From positions 129,768,536-129,832,535 of the forward strand of contig CM043699.1 in the NCBI GenBank assembly GCA_023935145.1: a stretch of 64,000 bases of DNA, in the 5' to 3' direction. Numbering within the stretch: position 1 is the first letter of the stretch; each line of letters begins with the position of its first letter. Below the pieces are notes generated by a model. That model searched no databases and had not been told where the DNA came from. It saw nothing but the letters and a program-made list of their open reading frames with translations. Below, one piece after another: positions 27,741-40,120 of the stretch. This stretch comes from Bretschneidera sinensis. Taxonomy: Eukaryota > Streptophyta > Magnoliopsida > Brassicales > Akaniaceae. The position numbers and the translations under genes were made by a program.

Positions 27741-27816
27741 GAACAGTGCCGTTACAGAGAGAATAGAGCCGTTACAGAGAGAACAGTGCCGTTACAGAGA
27801 GAATAGAGCTGTTACA
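27741..27816 (+). repeat. Four 20-bp tandem units at the LINE 5' end
   Basis: Alternating units GAACAGTGCCGTTACAGAGA and GAATAGAGCCGTTACAGAGA occupy 27741-27816, the last incomplete. They lie directly inside the 5' boundary of the LINE. Some L1 families carry tandem promoter monomers here; that function is inference. Confidence 0.75.
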
Positions 27817-28514
27817 CCTTGGGTCGTCTTGTGAGGATCGCCTGAGGTTCGCCCGGCTCCACCCTCGAGCTGACACGGCCGGCTCTCGTCTGCCGGAATC
27901 TGTTCCAGCGTGCTTGGTCGGTGTGCCTCTAAGTGCTTGAAGGCGTCGTTTGCTGCCTGGGTCTCCTTCTCCGGCACTGTCGCAGTTCATCTTTCCGTTG
28001 CCTTCTACCGGTAGCCGATCCGGCGAATTTGGTCGGAAAGCCTCCCCTGCTTTCTGCTGCCTGGGTATTTTCTTCACCTTTACAAGTCTTTGTTTTTTTT
28101 TTTTAGACATCTTCATGTCTGTGCTTTATTTGACTTACTGGAGAGAAGTGAGAACATAATCGTTTGAGTTTGCTCGTCTGCTGAAAGTTGCTCCGGCGAG
28201 TTCGACGGTGTGCCTCGAGCTTGGTTGAGCCGGTGTTGCCTGGGTCCCCACTCTCCGGCACCGTCGCACTGCCTGGGTCTCCTTCTCCGGCAAAGTCGCT
28301 GTTCGCCTTCCGTTCACAGTCAATTTTTTTTCAGGCACTGTCACACCTCCTTTTCTGTTTTCTCTGATCTGCTCCCCTGGTTTGTTTGGTTCCCTGCACC
28401 TTTGTCCCTACCGACCCAACTAGCATCAACCCATTTTTCCGGCGACAGTCCGATCTGAGGGCTGCACCGGCTTTCCTCCTCACTGCCACATCTCCTCTAG
28501 TGACCTCCCCCTCA

Positions 28515-28556
28515 TTCTCCACCTCCTCCTATTCCTCCTCCTCCTCCTCCTCCACC
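28515..28556 (+). repeat. CCT trinucleotide run in the LINE 5' UTR
   Basis: Imperfect CCT/TCC repeats within the GC-rich LINE leader, about 80 bp upstream of ORF1. Confidence 0.6.
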
Positions 28557-28633
28557 TTTGTCTTTACCACCACCTTTTCCAGCGCCTTGAATTAGCGGGT
28601 CTCGCCGTCACCTTAAGGCGCCCCCTCCATCCG

Positions 28634-30047
28634 ATGGCCCTGCCGTCGACGGGGAATGCCGGTAATGGTGATTACTCGGTGAAATCTTATGCACATGCAG
28701 TTGCTAAGTCGGTGGAAAACTTAACTTATAAAATTCCTTTGAGATTTTCGGTGGATATTAACGGTGAATTGGGATTCATCTTTACCGAATTAGAAATGGT
28801 TAAAGCGGCAGAAGATTATAAATTAGCCATTGTTATGAAATTTATGCGTGCAAGACCATCGATTGACAATATCAAATTGAACGTGGTCAAGAAATGGGGT
28901 TTGGTGGAAATCCCAACGATCAGTTTCATGGATGACTATCATGTCCTTATTCAGATGAAGAATGAACGTGATTTTGTGCATGGATGGGCACGTGAAGGAA
29001 GAACGATGGATGGATATTCTTTTCGGCTGTTTAAATGGACCAAGGAGTTTGATTTACATAAAGAATCCCTATTGGCCCCTCAATGGATTTTCCTACCTCG
29101 TCTACCAATACACCTCTATCGACGTGATTGTCTTCAAATTTTTGCAACTCGCTTCGGTAAATATCTAGGGACAGATAATGCCACATTGAATCGAACGAGA
29201 GTGACGGGTGCAAGAAAATATATAGAAGTGGATTTGTCTATGGAACCAGTGAAAGGTTTCCCCATCGTGGTTTCTCCGACAAAGTGTATCTGGCAGGAGG
29301 TAAGATATGAGAAGCAAGGTTTCTATTGTGAGAAGTGCCACCGACAAGGACATACAGCAGTTGTCTGTAGGGTCGAAAAGGGTCGTAAAATTGAAGATGA
29401 TCTGAAAGAAAAGAAGAGAATTTGGCAGCCGATCCAAAAAAATATAAGAGGGGAAGTTTCGGGGGCTAAGGATGGGTTGGATACAGAGAAAAAATGTGGT
29501 ATCGGATAATGATAATGTATCGAATAGTATGAAAAAAAATTGTGACCAGCAGAACAGTGCGGTGCAGGTAGATAACAATGAGGCAGTCATTTGTCCGGAT
29601 GGTGATACGATCGAAAATAGTTTAAATAAAGGTGTTTATGTAGATAACCAACAGGAAGAAACAGATAAGGAACGTGAGGAAGTTGGGTGTGACGAGTTGG
29701 AGGTGATTTCTGAAACAGCACAGACGTACGTGGTTTCGAAGAAAGGGCAGACGCATGTGGTTCCAGAAACAGGGCAGCCACAAAGGGGTATTGAAAAGCT
29801 CCCAAATTTAGCTGGGTTTTCAGATGTGACAAAAAACGTTGCTGATACAGTTGAGACAAGGATAGATGAATTAGCTTTAGGTTTCTCTTCAGATCGAGAG
29901 AAAGGAGAAACTACAGGCCTAAAGGGGAAAGAAAAAGCTTGTGATTCAGATGGAGCTACTCGGTCACATCTTGGATTTAAGGGAGATGGAACAGTGAGGA
30001 AATCTAAGCGGGGCCACACTTGTCCCCAGAAATTAATTTATGAGTGA
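28634..30047 (+). pseudogene. LINE ORF1 (DUF4283-like, CCHC zinc knuckle), one frameshift
   Basis: ORF1 starts MALPSTGNAGNGDYSVKSYA. It has a DUF4283-like RNA-binding region (about residues 30-200) and a CCHC knuckle, CEKCHRQGHTAVVCR, near residue 235. The first frame stops at 29507-29509; the continuation is open in another frame from 29472, so an indel in or near the A run at about 29490 breaks it. The second half is acidic and low in recognisable features. The stop overlaps the start of ORF2 (ATGAGTGA at 30040-30047), a typical compact LINE arrangement. ORF1 proteins bind LINE RNA. This copy is probably dead. Confidence 0.8.
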
Positions 30048-32850
30048 CACAATTTTATATTGGAATGTTAGAGGGCTGGGGAGTTCAAAGAAAAGATTGA
30101 AGTTGTTACTCATGAAGAATAATGTTTCCATTTGTGCGATTGCTGAACCTTTTGCTTGTGAAAATAGGATGAACGAAACGAGTAGTTTTTTGTCTTTAAA
30201 TAATTTTTACTCTAACCAATGTGCTGGGGGAAAGCTTTGGATATTTTGGAAGGAATTGGATGGTTTTCAGGTGTTGTCTTACATAGCCCAACTGATCACG
30301 GGTTGGCTGATTTTGGGTAATCAAAGAGTGCTTCTCACCTTTGTTTATGCCAAATGTACGTACACTGAGAGAAGGGCTCTATGGGATGACTTAGAACATG
30401 GACAGAGGAATGATTGACCTTGGTTGGTTTTGGGTGATTTTAATGCTATTCGTATGGATTCTGAAAGAATTGGTGGTCAACCGAGGCCTTTAATTTCTAT
30501 GGCAGATTTTAATGACTGCCTGGACAAGTGTGGGCTATTCGATTTCTCGAGTAGTGGACAAACTATGTCTTGGTGCAATGGGCACGAAGGTGTGGCTAGG
30601 AGCTAGGCGAAGTTGGATAGAGCAGTGATTAATAATGTTTTTTCGGCTAGTTTCACGTCGGCTCATTTATTGTATTTGAGCCGTAAATATTCTGATCACT
30701 GCCCCATGCTTGTGAATTTAGAGAGGCCATCAGTAGTTTATGGTCCAGCTCCTTTTCGTTTTCAGAACATGTAGTGTCTCCATGAGAATTTTTTGTCTTG
30801 TGTTCAGGAAGCATGACATCGTCCAGACTCTGGTTCCGGATTGGTGAAGTTAACTATTCGTCTCAAGAGAACCAAGCTTGCTTTACGAGCTTGGAATAAG
30901 AATGTGTTCGGACGTGTAGAGTCCAACTTGAAAGCTCTTGAGGAGAGGTTGGAATTTTTAGAAAACCAATTGCAAATTGGCTTTACAAAAGATGTGGAAG
31001 AAGACTATTTGGTGACGAAACTTGAAATTAATGTTTGAGAGAAAAGAGAGGCTACTCGGTTGGGTCAAATCACTAAACACAAATGGCTGGTTGAAGGGGA
31101 TAATAATACAAAATTCTTCCATTCAGTAGTAAATCAGAGGTGAAGAAAGTGCCAGATCTCTAGGATGGTCCTCGGTGATGGAACAGTTTTGAAAAGTCCT
31201 GAAGAAGTACACCAGGGAGTTGTACAGTATTTTTGAAATTTACTCACTACTTCTGTTGAAGTGGAGCAGGGCAATTTAGCCGATATCCTTGACCATGTAA
31301 TTACAGAAGAGGAGAATACGATGCTTTGTCGTGAGCCTACTGAGACTGAAGTTAAAGAGGGTTTGTCCTCTATTCCAAAGCAAAGTAGTCCGGGACCAGA
31401 CGGATTTGGCTCAGATTTTTACTTGACTTGCTGGGAGCTCATTAAAGAAGATGTTATTGAGGCTGCAAAAGATTTTTTTCGGGGGTCGCCGCTTCCCAGG
31501 TTTTACTCTTCTTCCTTCGTTGTTTTAATTTCGAAAGTGCAGAACCCTTCCAGCTTTGACAAATTTAGGCCGATCAGTTTGTGTTCTGTGGTTTACAAGA
31601 TTTTCTCAAAAATTATTGTAACCCGTTTATCTCGAGTGATTCTTAAACTGGTCTCTCATGTACAAGGTGCCTTTGTTCCTGGAAGGAGTATCCTTGATAA
31701 CATTTCGCTTGCACAAGAAATTATCCATTCTTTGCATCGCAAATCTGTGGGTGGTAATGTGATGGTGAAAATAGATATGGCCAAGGCATATAATAGAGTT
31801 CATTGGGGTTTCCTTCTGAAGGTTTTACATACAGTTGGATTTTCAAATCGGTTTTGCAATTTGATAAGTCAATGTGTGAAGTCCCCGTGGTTTTCAGTAT
31901 TGATGAATGGGACTTTTAAATACTTTTTCCAATCAGCTCGAGGCCTAAGACAAGGAGATCCTTTATCGCCTTACTTATTCATTATTATGGAAGAAGTTTT
32001 GACAAGGTTACTTAGATCAAATTTTAATGCAGGACGGATTGGAAGATTTTCCCATCCGATGGGGGCACCTTTGATTTCGCACCTTCTTTATGCTGATGAT
32101 CTTCTAATCTTTGCTAATGGCAGAAAAATGTCTATGAAGGGGCTTTTGGACTCTCTTGCGAAGTATGAAAAATAGTCGAGACAGGAAATTAGTAAGGAAA
32201 AATCTGTAATTTTTCCTTCTAAACTTATTAATCCAGCTCGCAAGCATGATTTGTTAAGGAGCACAGGTTTCAAGGAAGGAAAATTTCCAGTGACTTACTT
32301 GGGTGCACCTTTAGTTAATGGCAGACTTTTATCTCGTACTGTTGAGCCGCTTGTGGAAAAGATCAGGGAAAAGGTGGCGACCTGGAAGGGTAGATTACTT
32401 TCCCAAGGTGCTCGTTTGATATTACTTAGGCATGTGTTATCTAGTATGCCTATGCATATTTTATCTGTGATTAATGTACCCAAGTCCACTATAGAGCGAA
32501 TACATTCTATTATGGCCAATTTATTTTGGGGCGATAAGGAGGGTAAAAGGAAATTGCACTGGCGAGCTTGGTCAAAAATTTGCAAGCCTACTAAAGAAGG
32601 AGGTTTGGGTCTTAGAGATCTACATGAAGTCCAAAAATCGTTACACATGAAATTTGCTTATAAGATTTTGACGTCTGAAGGTCTGTGGGCCGATTTTTTC
32701 AAAGCTAAGTACCTAAAAGATGGCCACCCTATGTCTTGTGCAAGGAGAGCTTCTGACTCATGTTTTTGGAGATAAGTTATGGCATGTGTCCCGGAAGTCA
32801 TGGATAATGTCAAGGTTTTATTGAGGGGCGGAAACTCTTTCTTCTGGTAT
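30040..32850 (+). pseudogene. LINE ORF2, 5' part: endonuclease and reverse transcriptase with stops
   Basis: The frame can be followed through an AP-endonuclease-like domain (ILYWNVRGLGSSKKR; LVLGDFNAIRMDSERIGG; a final SDHCPM) and a reverse transcriptase (FRPISLCSVVYKIFSKII; KIDMAKAYNRVHW; GLRQGDPLSPYLF; catalytic YADD at about 32089-32100). In-frame stops occur at 30415, 30604, 30772, 30814, 31036, 31141, 31234, 32173 and 32773. Several fall where Trp is expected, for example before AKLDRA and after FRFQNM. The frame runs into the Gypsy insertion after NSFFWYD and resumes at 42435. Confidence 0.85.
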
Positions 32851-32855
32851 GATAG
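32851..32855 (+). repeat. Target-site duplication of the Gypsy element, left copy
   Basis: GATAG directly before the left LTR; the same five bases follow the right LTR at 42430-42434. Confidence 0.9.
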
Positions 32856-35131
32856 TGTAACGACCCATCCTAGGTTGGCCACCCCTGGACGGTGTCATCA
32901 CATTTTGAAAATCCAAGCACGACACATATATGCAACAATAAATATAATACTACCAGATTTTTTTTTTCTCTTTCCTTTAACAGGAGAGGTAAACAAATAT
33001 GATATTCACTTAAATATAGAAATACATAAATGCATGAATATTTACAATAAATTTTTTACAAGTCTTTAACTCAATTGTCTGAGGATATTGACACGTACTT
33101 GGCTTATAGAAAAAGATCTCGTCTGATTCTCAACCCACCAGACTATTTATCTTGATTGCTACCTGAAATCATTGAACAGTGAGGAGTGAGCTTCACAAGC
33201 TCAGCGAATTAAATTTACTGAAAGTATTCCAAATTCCATCAATAATCCTTTAATATTAAAGTTTATTTTTCGCATAACCTGATGACAACTTTTTACTATC
33301 AATCTCTTCTTCTCAATCATTGGTTCACCTTAAGACTATCAATTATTTCCTAATTACCTCGTAATGAGGTTCATATCAAAAAGTCCATCATTTAGATAAG
33401 TCTTATCACTATCTTTTTATATGAAACTCAACCTTCTATAATTAAATTCACAAAAAGTATCACATCTCAGCATCTCGAAAATCTCATCATGATAGCTGTC
33501 TCTTTTTATGAGACCCAACCATCTATAATTTAATTCACAATTAATATACCACAACTCAGCATCTCACACATCTCATCATTTCAAATAATGCAATGTTAAT
33601 TAAAACAAATGCAGATGCATGAATGATTATGATGGGAACGTCTTCCCACCTGTCGACAGGTTATTATTATCTTAGACCGGCTGCCCTCCCGGTTCTTTTA
33701 TTCTCATCAGACCGACTGCCTTCCCGGTTAATTCCAGCATATACCGGCTGTCACGGTTTTCACTTTTCATCCCAGCATATACTGGCTGTCACGGTTTTTA
33801 TTTTTCATCCTAGCATATACCGGCTATCACGGTTATTTCATTAGACCGGTTGCCTTTCCGGTTCTTTCGATTATATTATTTAATGCATATGTGCATGAAC
33901 AATGATATGAAACAGTAATATAAACAGAAATATAAAAACAATATAAAGATTCAAGCCACTTAATTTGGTTATCCTAATTATCCACAAGATTTTTCTCTTC
34001 CCAAATCACATCAAATAATCCATTAAAGTCTGTCCAGATCCACTAAATTTCATCTCAAATTGTCCATCAGAATTTGTCAAGATCCACTAAAATTCATCTT
34101 AAATCATCCATAAAAATTTAACAAGATCCACTAAAATTCATCTCGTCATAATTCGTATTAAAACATCTATATATCTCATCAATAATTTATTTATTGCTTT
34201 TATCCTCAAATAAACTTATGATTTTCAAAAATATCATTTTTCACCGAAAAATATTTCTACCTGGCCAAATTTCCTATCATACCCATAAATCAATTTTTCA
34301 TCTATCACCCTAGCATACTTTAATAATTAATTTTAATAATATCACCAAATAATTGATTTTTATTTAGACTACTAAGAGTAAATCCAACTCACCACGTAGC
34401 ACTTTAAAGCTACTTGTGGGCCACCTCTTTGCCTTTCCCGATCTTCCTCGAATTTTCTCCCGATTGTTGACTACCAACACCTGACATAATATTGGAATTT
34501 AAATTTCTTATTATTTCTTCTTTTCTCCATAAACTACACAGTTTGAAAATTTTCTATTTTAACCTCCTGAAACTTTCATAAATGATAAAATAACATTACC
34601 TTATTACCTTCTGCTATTTTGATAGCTTCCCGAAATATTTTTGAAAATACCCTCAAAATTTTGTTCCTTCCACATTTCTTTAAACTCCCAAGTGTTTTAA
34701 GAACACAGATGAAATATTTAAAACTATAGGAAAATTTCTTCGTGTAATTACACGAACCCATATCCCATATTTATAGGGGAGCTCGGCTGAAAATCAGCAG
34801 CCCCCCCTCCCTCTTCCTCAAGTCTTCATAAGATACCAATTTAATAAAAAAAACAAACATAATGATAAAAACATCATCATTATGTTTTGTTCTCCACTTC
34901 CCATTAAACAACAAAAAAACTAATATATAAACTATCCCACTTGGAATTGTTCTCTCGGTGGCAGTAGGTATGCTGCCCCGAGTTACTGTTCCAAGTTTAC
35001 TCTTTTTTTTTTTTTTTTTTACTTTTCAACCTTGGTCTCCAAAAATCTTCATTCAGCCATTCATGGATTTAACTCTTTGTCATATTGATAAAAATATACA
35101 CTTACCAAACTTTTAAAATACGGATATTACA
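32856..35131 (-). repeat. Gypsy 3' LTR (left copy)
   Basis: The 2276-bp LTR has TG...CA ends. It is nearly identical to the right LTR but 33 bp shorter, because an internal minisatellite has one unit less (about 33735-33840). Differences by eye are mostly C/T and G/A. A poly-T run lies at about 35004-35021. Confidence 0.9.
33735..33840 (+). repeat. LTR minisatellite, three units
   Basis: Three units of about 33-35 bp with CCAGCATATACCGGCTGTC and ACGGTTTTxxTTTTCAT. The matching array in the right LTR (about 41000-41135) has four units. Confidence 0.8.
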
Positions 35132-35162
35132 ATTCTACCCACCTTAAAAAATTTCGTCCCCG
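35132..35162 (-). promoter_or_regulatory. Polypurine tract region of the Gypsy element
   Basis: On the minus strand, a purine-rich stretch (GGGGACGAAATTTTTTAAGG, then TGGGTAGAAT) lies directly before the TGTAATA start of the 3' LTR. This matches the usual plus-strand priming site of this Gypsy clade. Confidence 0.7.
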
Positions 35163-35179
35163 AAATTTCCTTGTTGAAA

Positions 35180-38100
35180 TCAAGTAAAGAGTTGGGGATA
35201 ATCCTTCCTCATTATTGCTTCATGTTCCCACGTGACTTCTTCAACATCTTTATTGTGCCATAATACCTGAATCAAAGGAATAACTTTATTGCGTAAGACT
35301 TGCTCTTTTTTGTCTAGGATTCCGACTGGGGCTAGCATAATAGTCAAGTCCTTCTGAATTTCTATCGCTTGATTCGTGATATCATGGGACTCATCGTGCA
35401 AGTACTTCCTCAGTAGTGACACATGAAAAATATTATGTAATTGCCTTAATTCCAAAGGTAAATTCAAACGATACACTACAGGTCCAATTTTTTTGATCAC
35501 CTCATAGGGCCCCATAAATCTCGGGCTCAACTTTCCCTTCTTCTTAAATCTTAACACTCCCTTCCACGGAGATATCTTCAAGAATCCCCAATCACCAACT
35601 TGGAATTCAAGAGGTCGTCTTATTTTGTCAGCATATCCTTTTTGTCTGCTCTGAGCTGCTCTGAGATTCTCCCTAACCAGTTTGATTTTTTCAGTAGTCA
35701 AGTCTATCATTTCTGGGCCATATATCTTTCTCTCTCCAACTTCTTCCTAGCATACTGGAGTTCTACACCTCCTTCCATACAAAGCTTCGAAGGGTGCCAT
35801 CCCAATACTAGTTTGATACTGATTATTATATGCAAACTCTATCAAAGGCAAATAAGCATCCCAGCTTACTGAGAAGCTCAATACACTTGCCCTCAGCATA
35901 TCTTCTAGTATTCTAATGATTCTCTCTGTCTGTCCATCTGTTTGTGGGTGAAAAGCTGTATTAAACTGTAATTGCGTACCCATAGCTTCTTGAAAACCCC
36001 TCCAAAATCTAGAAGTAAATCTAGAATCTCTATCAGACACAATAGTCAAGGGCACTCTATGTAATTTCACTATCTCTGCCACATACAACTCAGCCAACTT
36101 TTCTGGACTCCAGGTACTTTTAATAGGAAGAAAATGTGAAGATTTAGAAAGTCTATCAACTATAACCCACACAGCATCATGCCCTCTCTGGGTACGGGAG
36201 AAACCAGAGACAAAATCCATACTTACATTTTCTCATGGCCACTCAGGTATCAGAAGAGGTTGTAATAAACCTGTTGGATGCCTATTCTCAGATTTTACTT
36301 GTTGACAAGTCAAACATCTAGCAATGTATTCTGCTACATCCCTCTTCATCCCTGACCACCAATAATTCTGTTTTAGCCCCCTGTACATCTTATTATTTCC
36401 CGGGTGCATGGAATATATCGAATCATTAGCCTCCTTTAGTATTTCTTTTCTCATCTCCTCATCATTGGGAACACAAATTCTTTGTCCTGATACTACCATA
36501 CCATCTTCTCTGATTCTAAACTCGGTTGGCTTCCCGCTCAACACTTCCTGCCTGATTTTCTCTATTCCCTCATCTTTACTCTGTAGCTGTAATAAACGAT
36601 CAATAATAGGAGATTGAACTACCATATTTGCCATTAATGCTCCTTTATCACTGACACTCAATTGCATCCTCATTCCTCTTAATTCTATCATCAGGCTAGT
36701 ATCATGACTCCCAAAAGCAGCTAATTTCCCTGTAGCTTTTTTACTCAATGCATCTGCTACTACATTAGCCTTTCCTGGATGATAATGAATTGTACAATCA
36801 TAATCACAAATTAATTCCATCAATCTCCTCTGCCTTAAATTCAACTCCTTCTGGGTTGGTAAATGCATCAAACTTTTATGATTAGTAAAAATTTCACACT
36901 TGGCTCCATATAAATGGTGTCTCTAAATCTTCAAAGCAAAGATTATGGCAGCCAATTCTAAATCATGGGTCGGGTAATTTCTCTCATGATTCTTCAGTTG
37001 TCTAGATGCATAAGCTATAACTTTCCCATGTTGCATCAACACACATCCCAACCCCTGATGCGACGCATCACTATAGACCACAAATCGTTCATCACCAGAT
37101 GGAAGCACTAATATTGGGGCAGTAGTCAGTTTTTCTTTCAACAGTTGAAAACTTCTCTCACACTCCTCTGACCACTTAAACTTTTCATCTTTCCTGGTCA
37201 ATTTAGTCAAAGGTCTAGCAATCATAGAAAATTTTTGAATAAATCTCCTATAATAACCAGCCAATCCCAAAAAGCTTCTAATTTCAGTTGCATTCGTGGG
37301 TCTCTCCCAAGTCAACACTGCTTCTACTTTTTGTGGGTCAACTGCTATTCCCTCTCCCGACACAACATGCCCCAAGAAGGATATTTCATTCAACCAAAAC
37401 TCACATTTAGAGAATTTCGCATATAATTTCTCCTTCCTCAGAATCTCCAACACTATCTCCAAATGTCGCATATGCTCCTCTTCATTCTTAGAATATACTA
37501 AAATATCATCAATAAACACAATTACAAATCTGTCCAAGAATGGTTTAAACACCCGGTTCATAAGATCCATAAATGCCGCAGGAGCATTGGTCAACCCAAA
37601 AGGCATAACCAAGAACTCAAAATGACCATAGCGTGTCCTAAAAGCAGTTTTAGGCACGTCCCCTTCTTTTATCCTCAATTGATGATATCCCGACCTTAGG
37701 TCTATCTTAGAGAACACTCTAGCTCCCTGTAATTGTTCGAATAGGTCATCTATCCTGGGTAAAGGATATCTATTTTTGATTGTGATCTTATTTAATTGTC
37801 TATAATCAATACACAACCTCAATATCCCATCATTCTTCTTGACAAATAACACAGGGGCTCCCCAGGGTGATGTACTAGGTTGGATAAACTGTTTATCTAG
37901 CAACTCCTGAAGCTGAACTTTCAACTCTCTTAATTCAGCTGGTGCCATTCTATAGGGTGCTATGGATATGGGTGCTGATCCTGGAATCACTTCAATAGAA
38001 AATTCGATCTCCCTATTGGAAGGCAATCCAGACAACTCCTCAGGGAATACATCAGAAAAATCTTTTACCACAGAGATTTCTTCTAACTGTCTACCCTCCT

Positions 38101-40032
38101 TGCTAGAATCCACCACATATGCTAAATACCCCTCACAACCCTTCCTCAACCATTTACTAGCAGTTAAGGCAGAAATCAGACAATTAACAAGTATTTTACG
38201 TTCTCCCTGAAAATTAAACTCCTCCTGCCCAGGTATCCAGAACACCACATTTTTCTTAAAACAATCTACCCATGCATGACATGCAGATAGCCAATTCATC
38301 CCTAGAATCACATCAAAATCTGTCATATCTAAAGGCAATAAATCAACCTCAAATTCTTGGTCAGCAATATTAATCACACAACTTTGATAAATTGTTCTGA
38401 TAATAACCCTATCTCCAGTAGGAACCTCAACAATAATGGCATGCATCAAAGGACTAGCACTGACATCAATAGATTTCATATAACTACTAGATGCAAAAGA
38501 ATGGGTTGCACCAGGATCAATCAATAATCTAGCAGCCCTACCAAGGATAGATATCATACCCATAACAACATCAGGAGTGGCTTGTGCATCTTGCTGGGTC
38601 AATGCATAGACTCTGCCATATCTGGAATAAATCTGACTGCCACGTCCTCGCTCTGCTACAGATCCTTGACCTTTGCCTCGAACACTTCCTGATCCGCTGC
38701 CTCTCTTCATCGGTCTTCTCCCGACACTTCCAATGCTTGCTTCAACTGACTTCCTTGCTGGACAATCTGCAGCAACATGTCCTCCCTCACCACATACAAA
38801 GCGTATCTGTGTATGGCAGTTCAGAGATAAATGCCCCATCTGATTACATTTAAAGCAAACCCTTGACTCCCGATCATAAATCAGATTTCCACTTCCCCTT
38901 GGTGGCATATTCATTCCTCTACTATAACTCCTAATCCCCATAGCCTGTCTCCCAAATCGAGGGGTCCCACTGGTATTACTCTGAGCTACTGAAGTAACAG
39001 ATCTTGCTTGCCTCTGAGTCTGCCCTACCATTTCTTGTGACAAAGAACGCCCCTTCTGGGGTGGTCTCCCACCCTGTACAGCCATACTGCTACCATTTCT
39101 AGATCCCTCAAACTAGTTCTCTTCAATCAATCCCTCCTACCTTTAAACTCTATTAAATCTCTCTCAATCTGCAATGCTTTATCTACCAGTACAGCATAAT
39201 TTCCTATGCCCATGTAAGAGAGTTTAAAACGAATTTCATAGCGTAATCCGTCTAAAAATCTCTTGCATTTTCTTTCCTCCGTATTCACGAACTCGGGTAC
39301 AAATCTTGACAGGGCTACAAATTTACTATCATATTCAACCACCGATAAATTTCCCTGTTTTAGGTGGATAAATTCTCTTTCTTGTTGTGCCCGAAAAGAA
39401 TCTGGAAAATACTTTGCAAAGAATTCATCCTTAAATTTATTCTAAGTCAAAGGTTGATCTATTCGTGTACTCATTCTGGGCAAAATATCCTTCCACCATT
39501 GAGAAGCCTAACCCTCCAGCATAAACGAAGCAAAGACAACCTTCTGTTTATCAGACACCGATAAGACCTCAAAATATTTCTCCACATGCTCAATCCACTG
39601 TTCAGCTTCCACTGGATTTACAGATCCTTTAAATGACTGAAGTTTAAACTTAAGAAACCTCACAAAACAATCCCCTTGCATTTCATTTACAAATACCCCT
39701 CCATCAGGAACCTCTTGCCTCACTACCTCTGGTTCTCTTCCATTCCTTTGCTCTAATCTTCTTTGCAAATTAGCAGCCCGTTCTTCGGCTACATTAATTC
39801 TCTCTAAAGCACGGTTAAGAGCATCTTGCAATTCATCATTTCTACTTTTAGATACTTCCCCAGCTCTACTCGTACCAGCTGCACTATCACTATGTTCCCT
39901 TGCGAGAACCACCGACTCGACTTCTTCCTTTACTTCAGTCCTCCTAAAAATTGGGGGTCTACCACGTCCCCTCTGATTTTGAACTCTACCTCTAGTTCTC
40001 GCATGACCATGTGTCATCCTCAGACTCTGCAT
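35180..40032 (-). pseudogene. Gypsy gag-pol polyprotein, broken by in-frame stops
   Basis: One collinear frame. Gag runs from 40032 (a retrotransposon gag region with QWWKDILPR) to a CCHC knuckle ([14 protein letters not shown]) and a second knuckle lacking its first Cys. Then come the aspartic protease ([11 protein letters not shown]), RT ([10 protein letters not shown]), RNase H ([12 protein letters not shown]), the integrase zinc region (ending CLTCQQV), the integrase core (VSDRDSRFTS; FHPQTDGQTE) and a chromodomain-like end. Stops interrupt it at 39508, 39442, 39127, 36923, 36233 and 35747. At least four are TAG or TGA where Trp is expected. The protease site reads DPG instead of the usual D-S/T-G. 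The copy cannot make a full polyprotein. Confidence 0.9.
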
Positions 40033-40104
40033 TTAAGAATATTACTTATTTAGATCTTCCACTTTTTAGGTTCTCATGTAGTCTACAGAATCTTAAAACC
40101 TAAT

Positions 40105-40116
40105 GCTCTGATACCA
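40105..40116 (-). promoter_or_regulatory. Gypsy primer binding site
   Basis: The plus strand reads GCTCTGATACCA; the minus strand reads TGGTATCAGAGC, complementary to the 3' end of plant initiator Met-tRNA. It is four bases inside the right LTR and fixes the orientation of the element. Confidence 0.9.
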
Positions 40117-40120
40117 AAAT

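Noticed and set aside
27772..28522. Several open frames on both strands, rich in Arg, Pro and Ser
   Set aside because: They come from the GC-rich LINE 5' UTR, where chance open frames are expected; none resembles a protein family.
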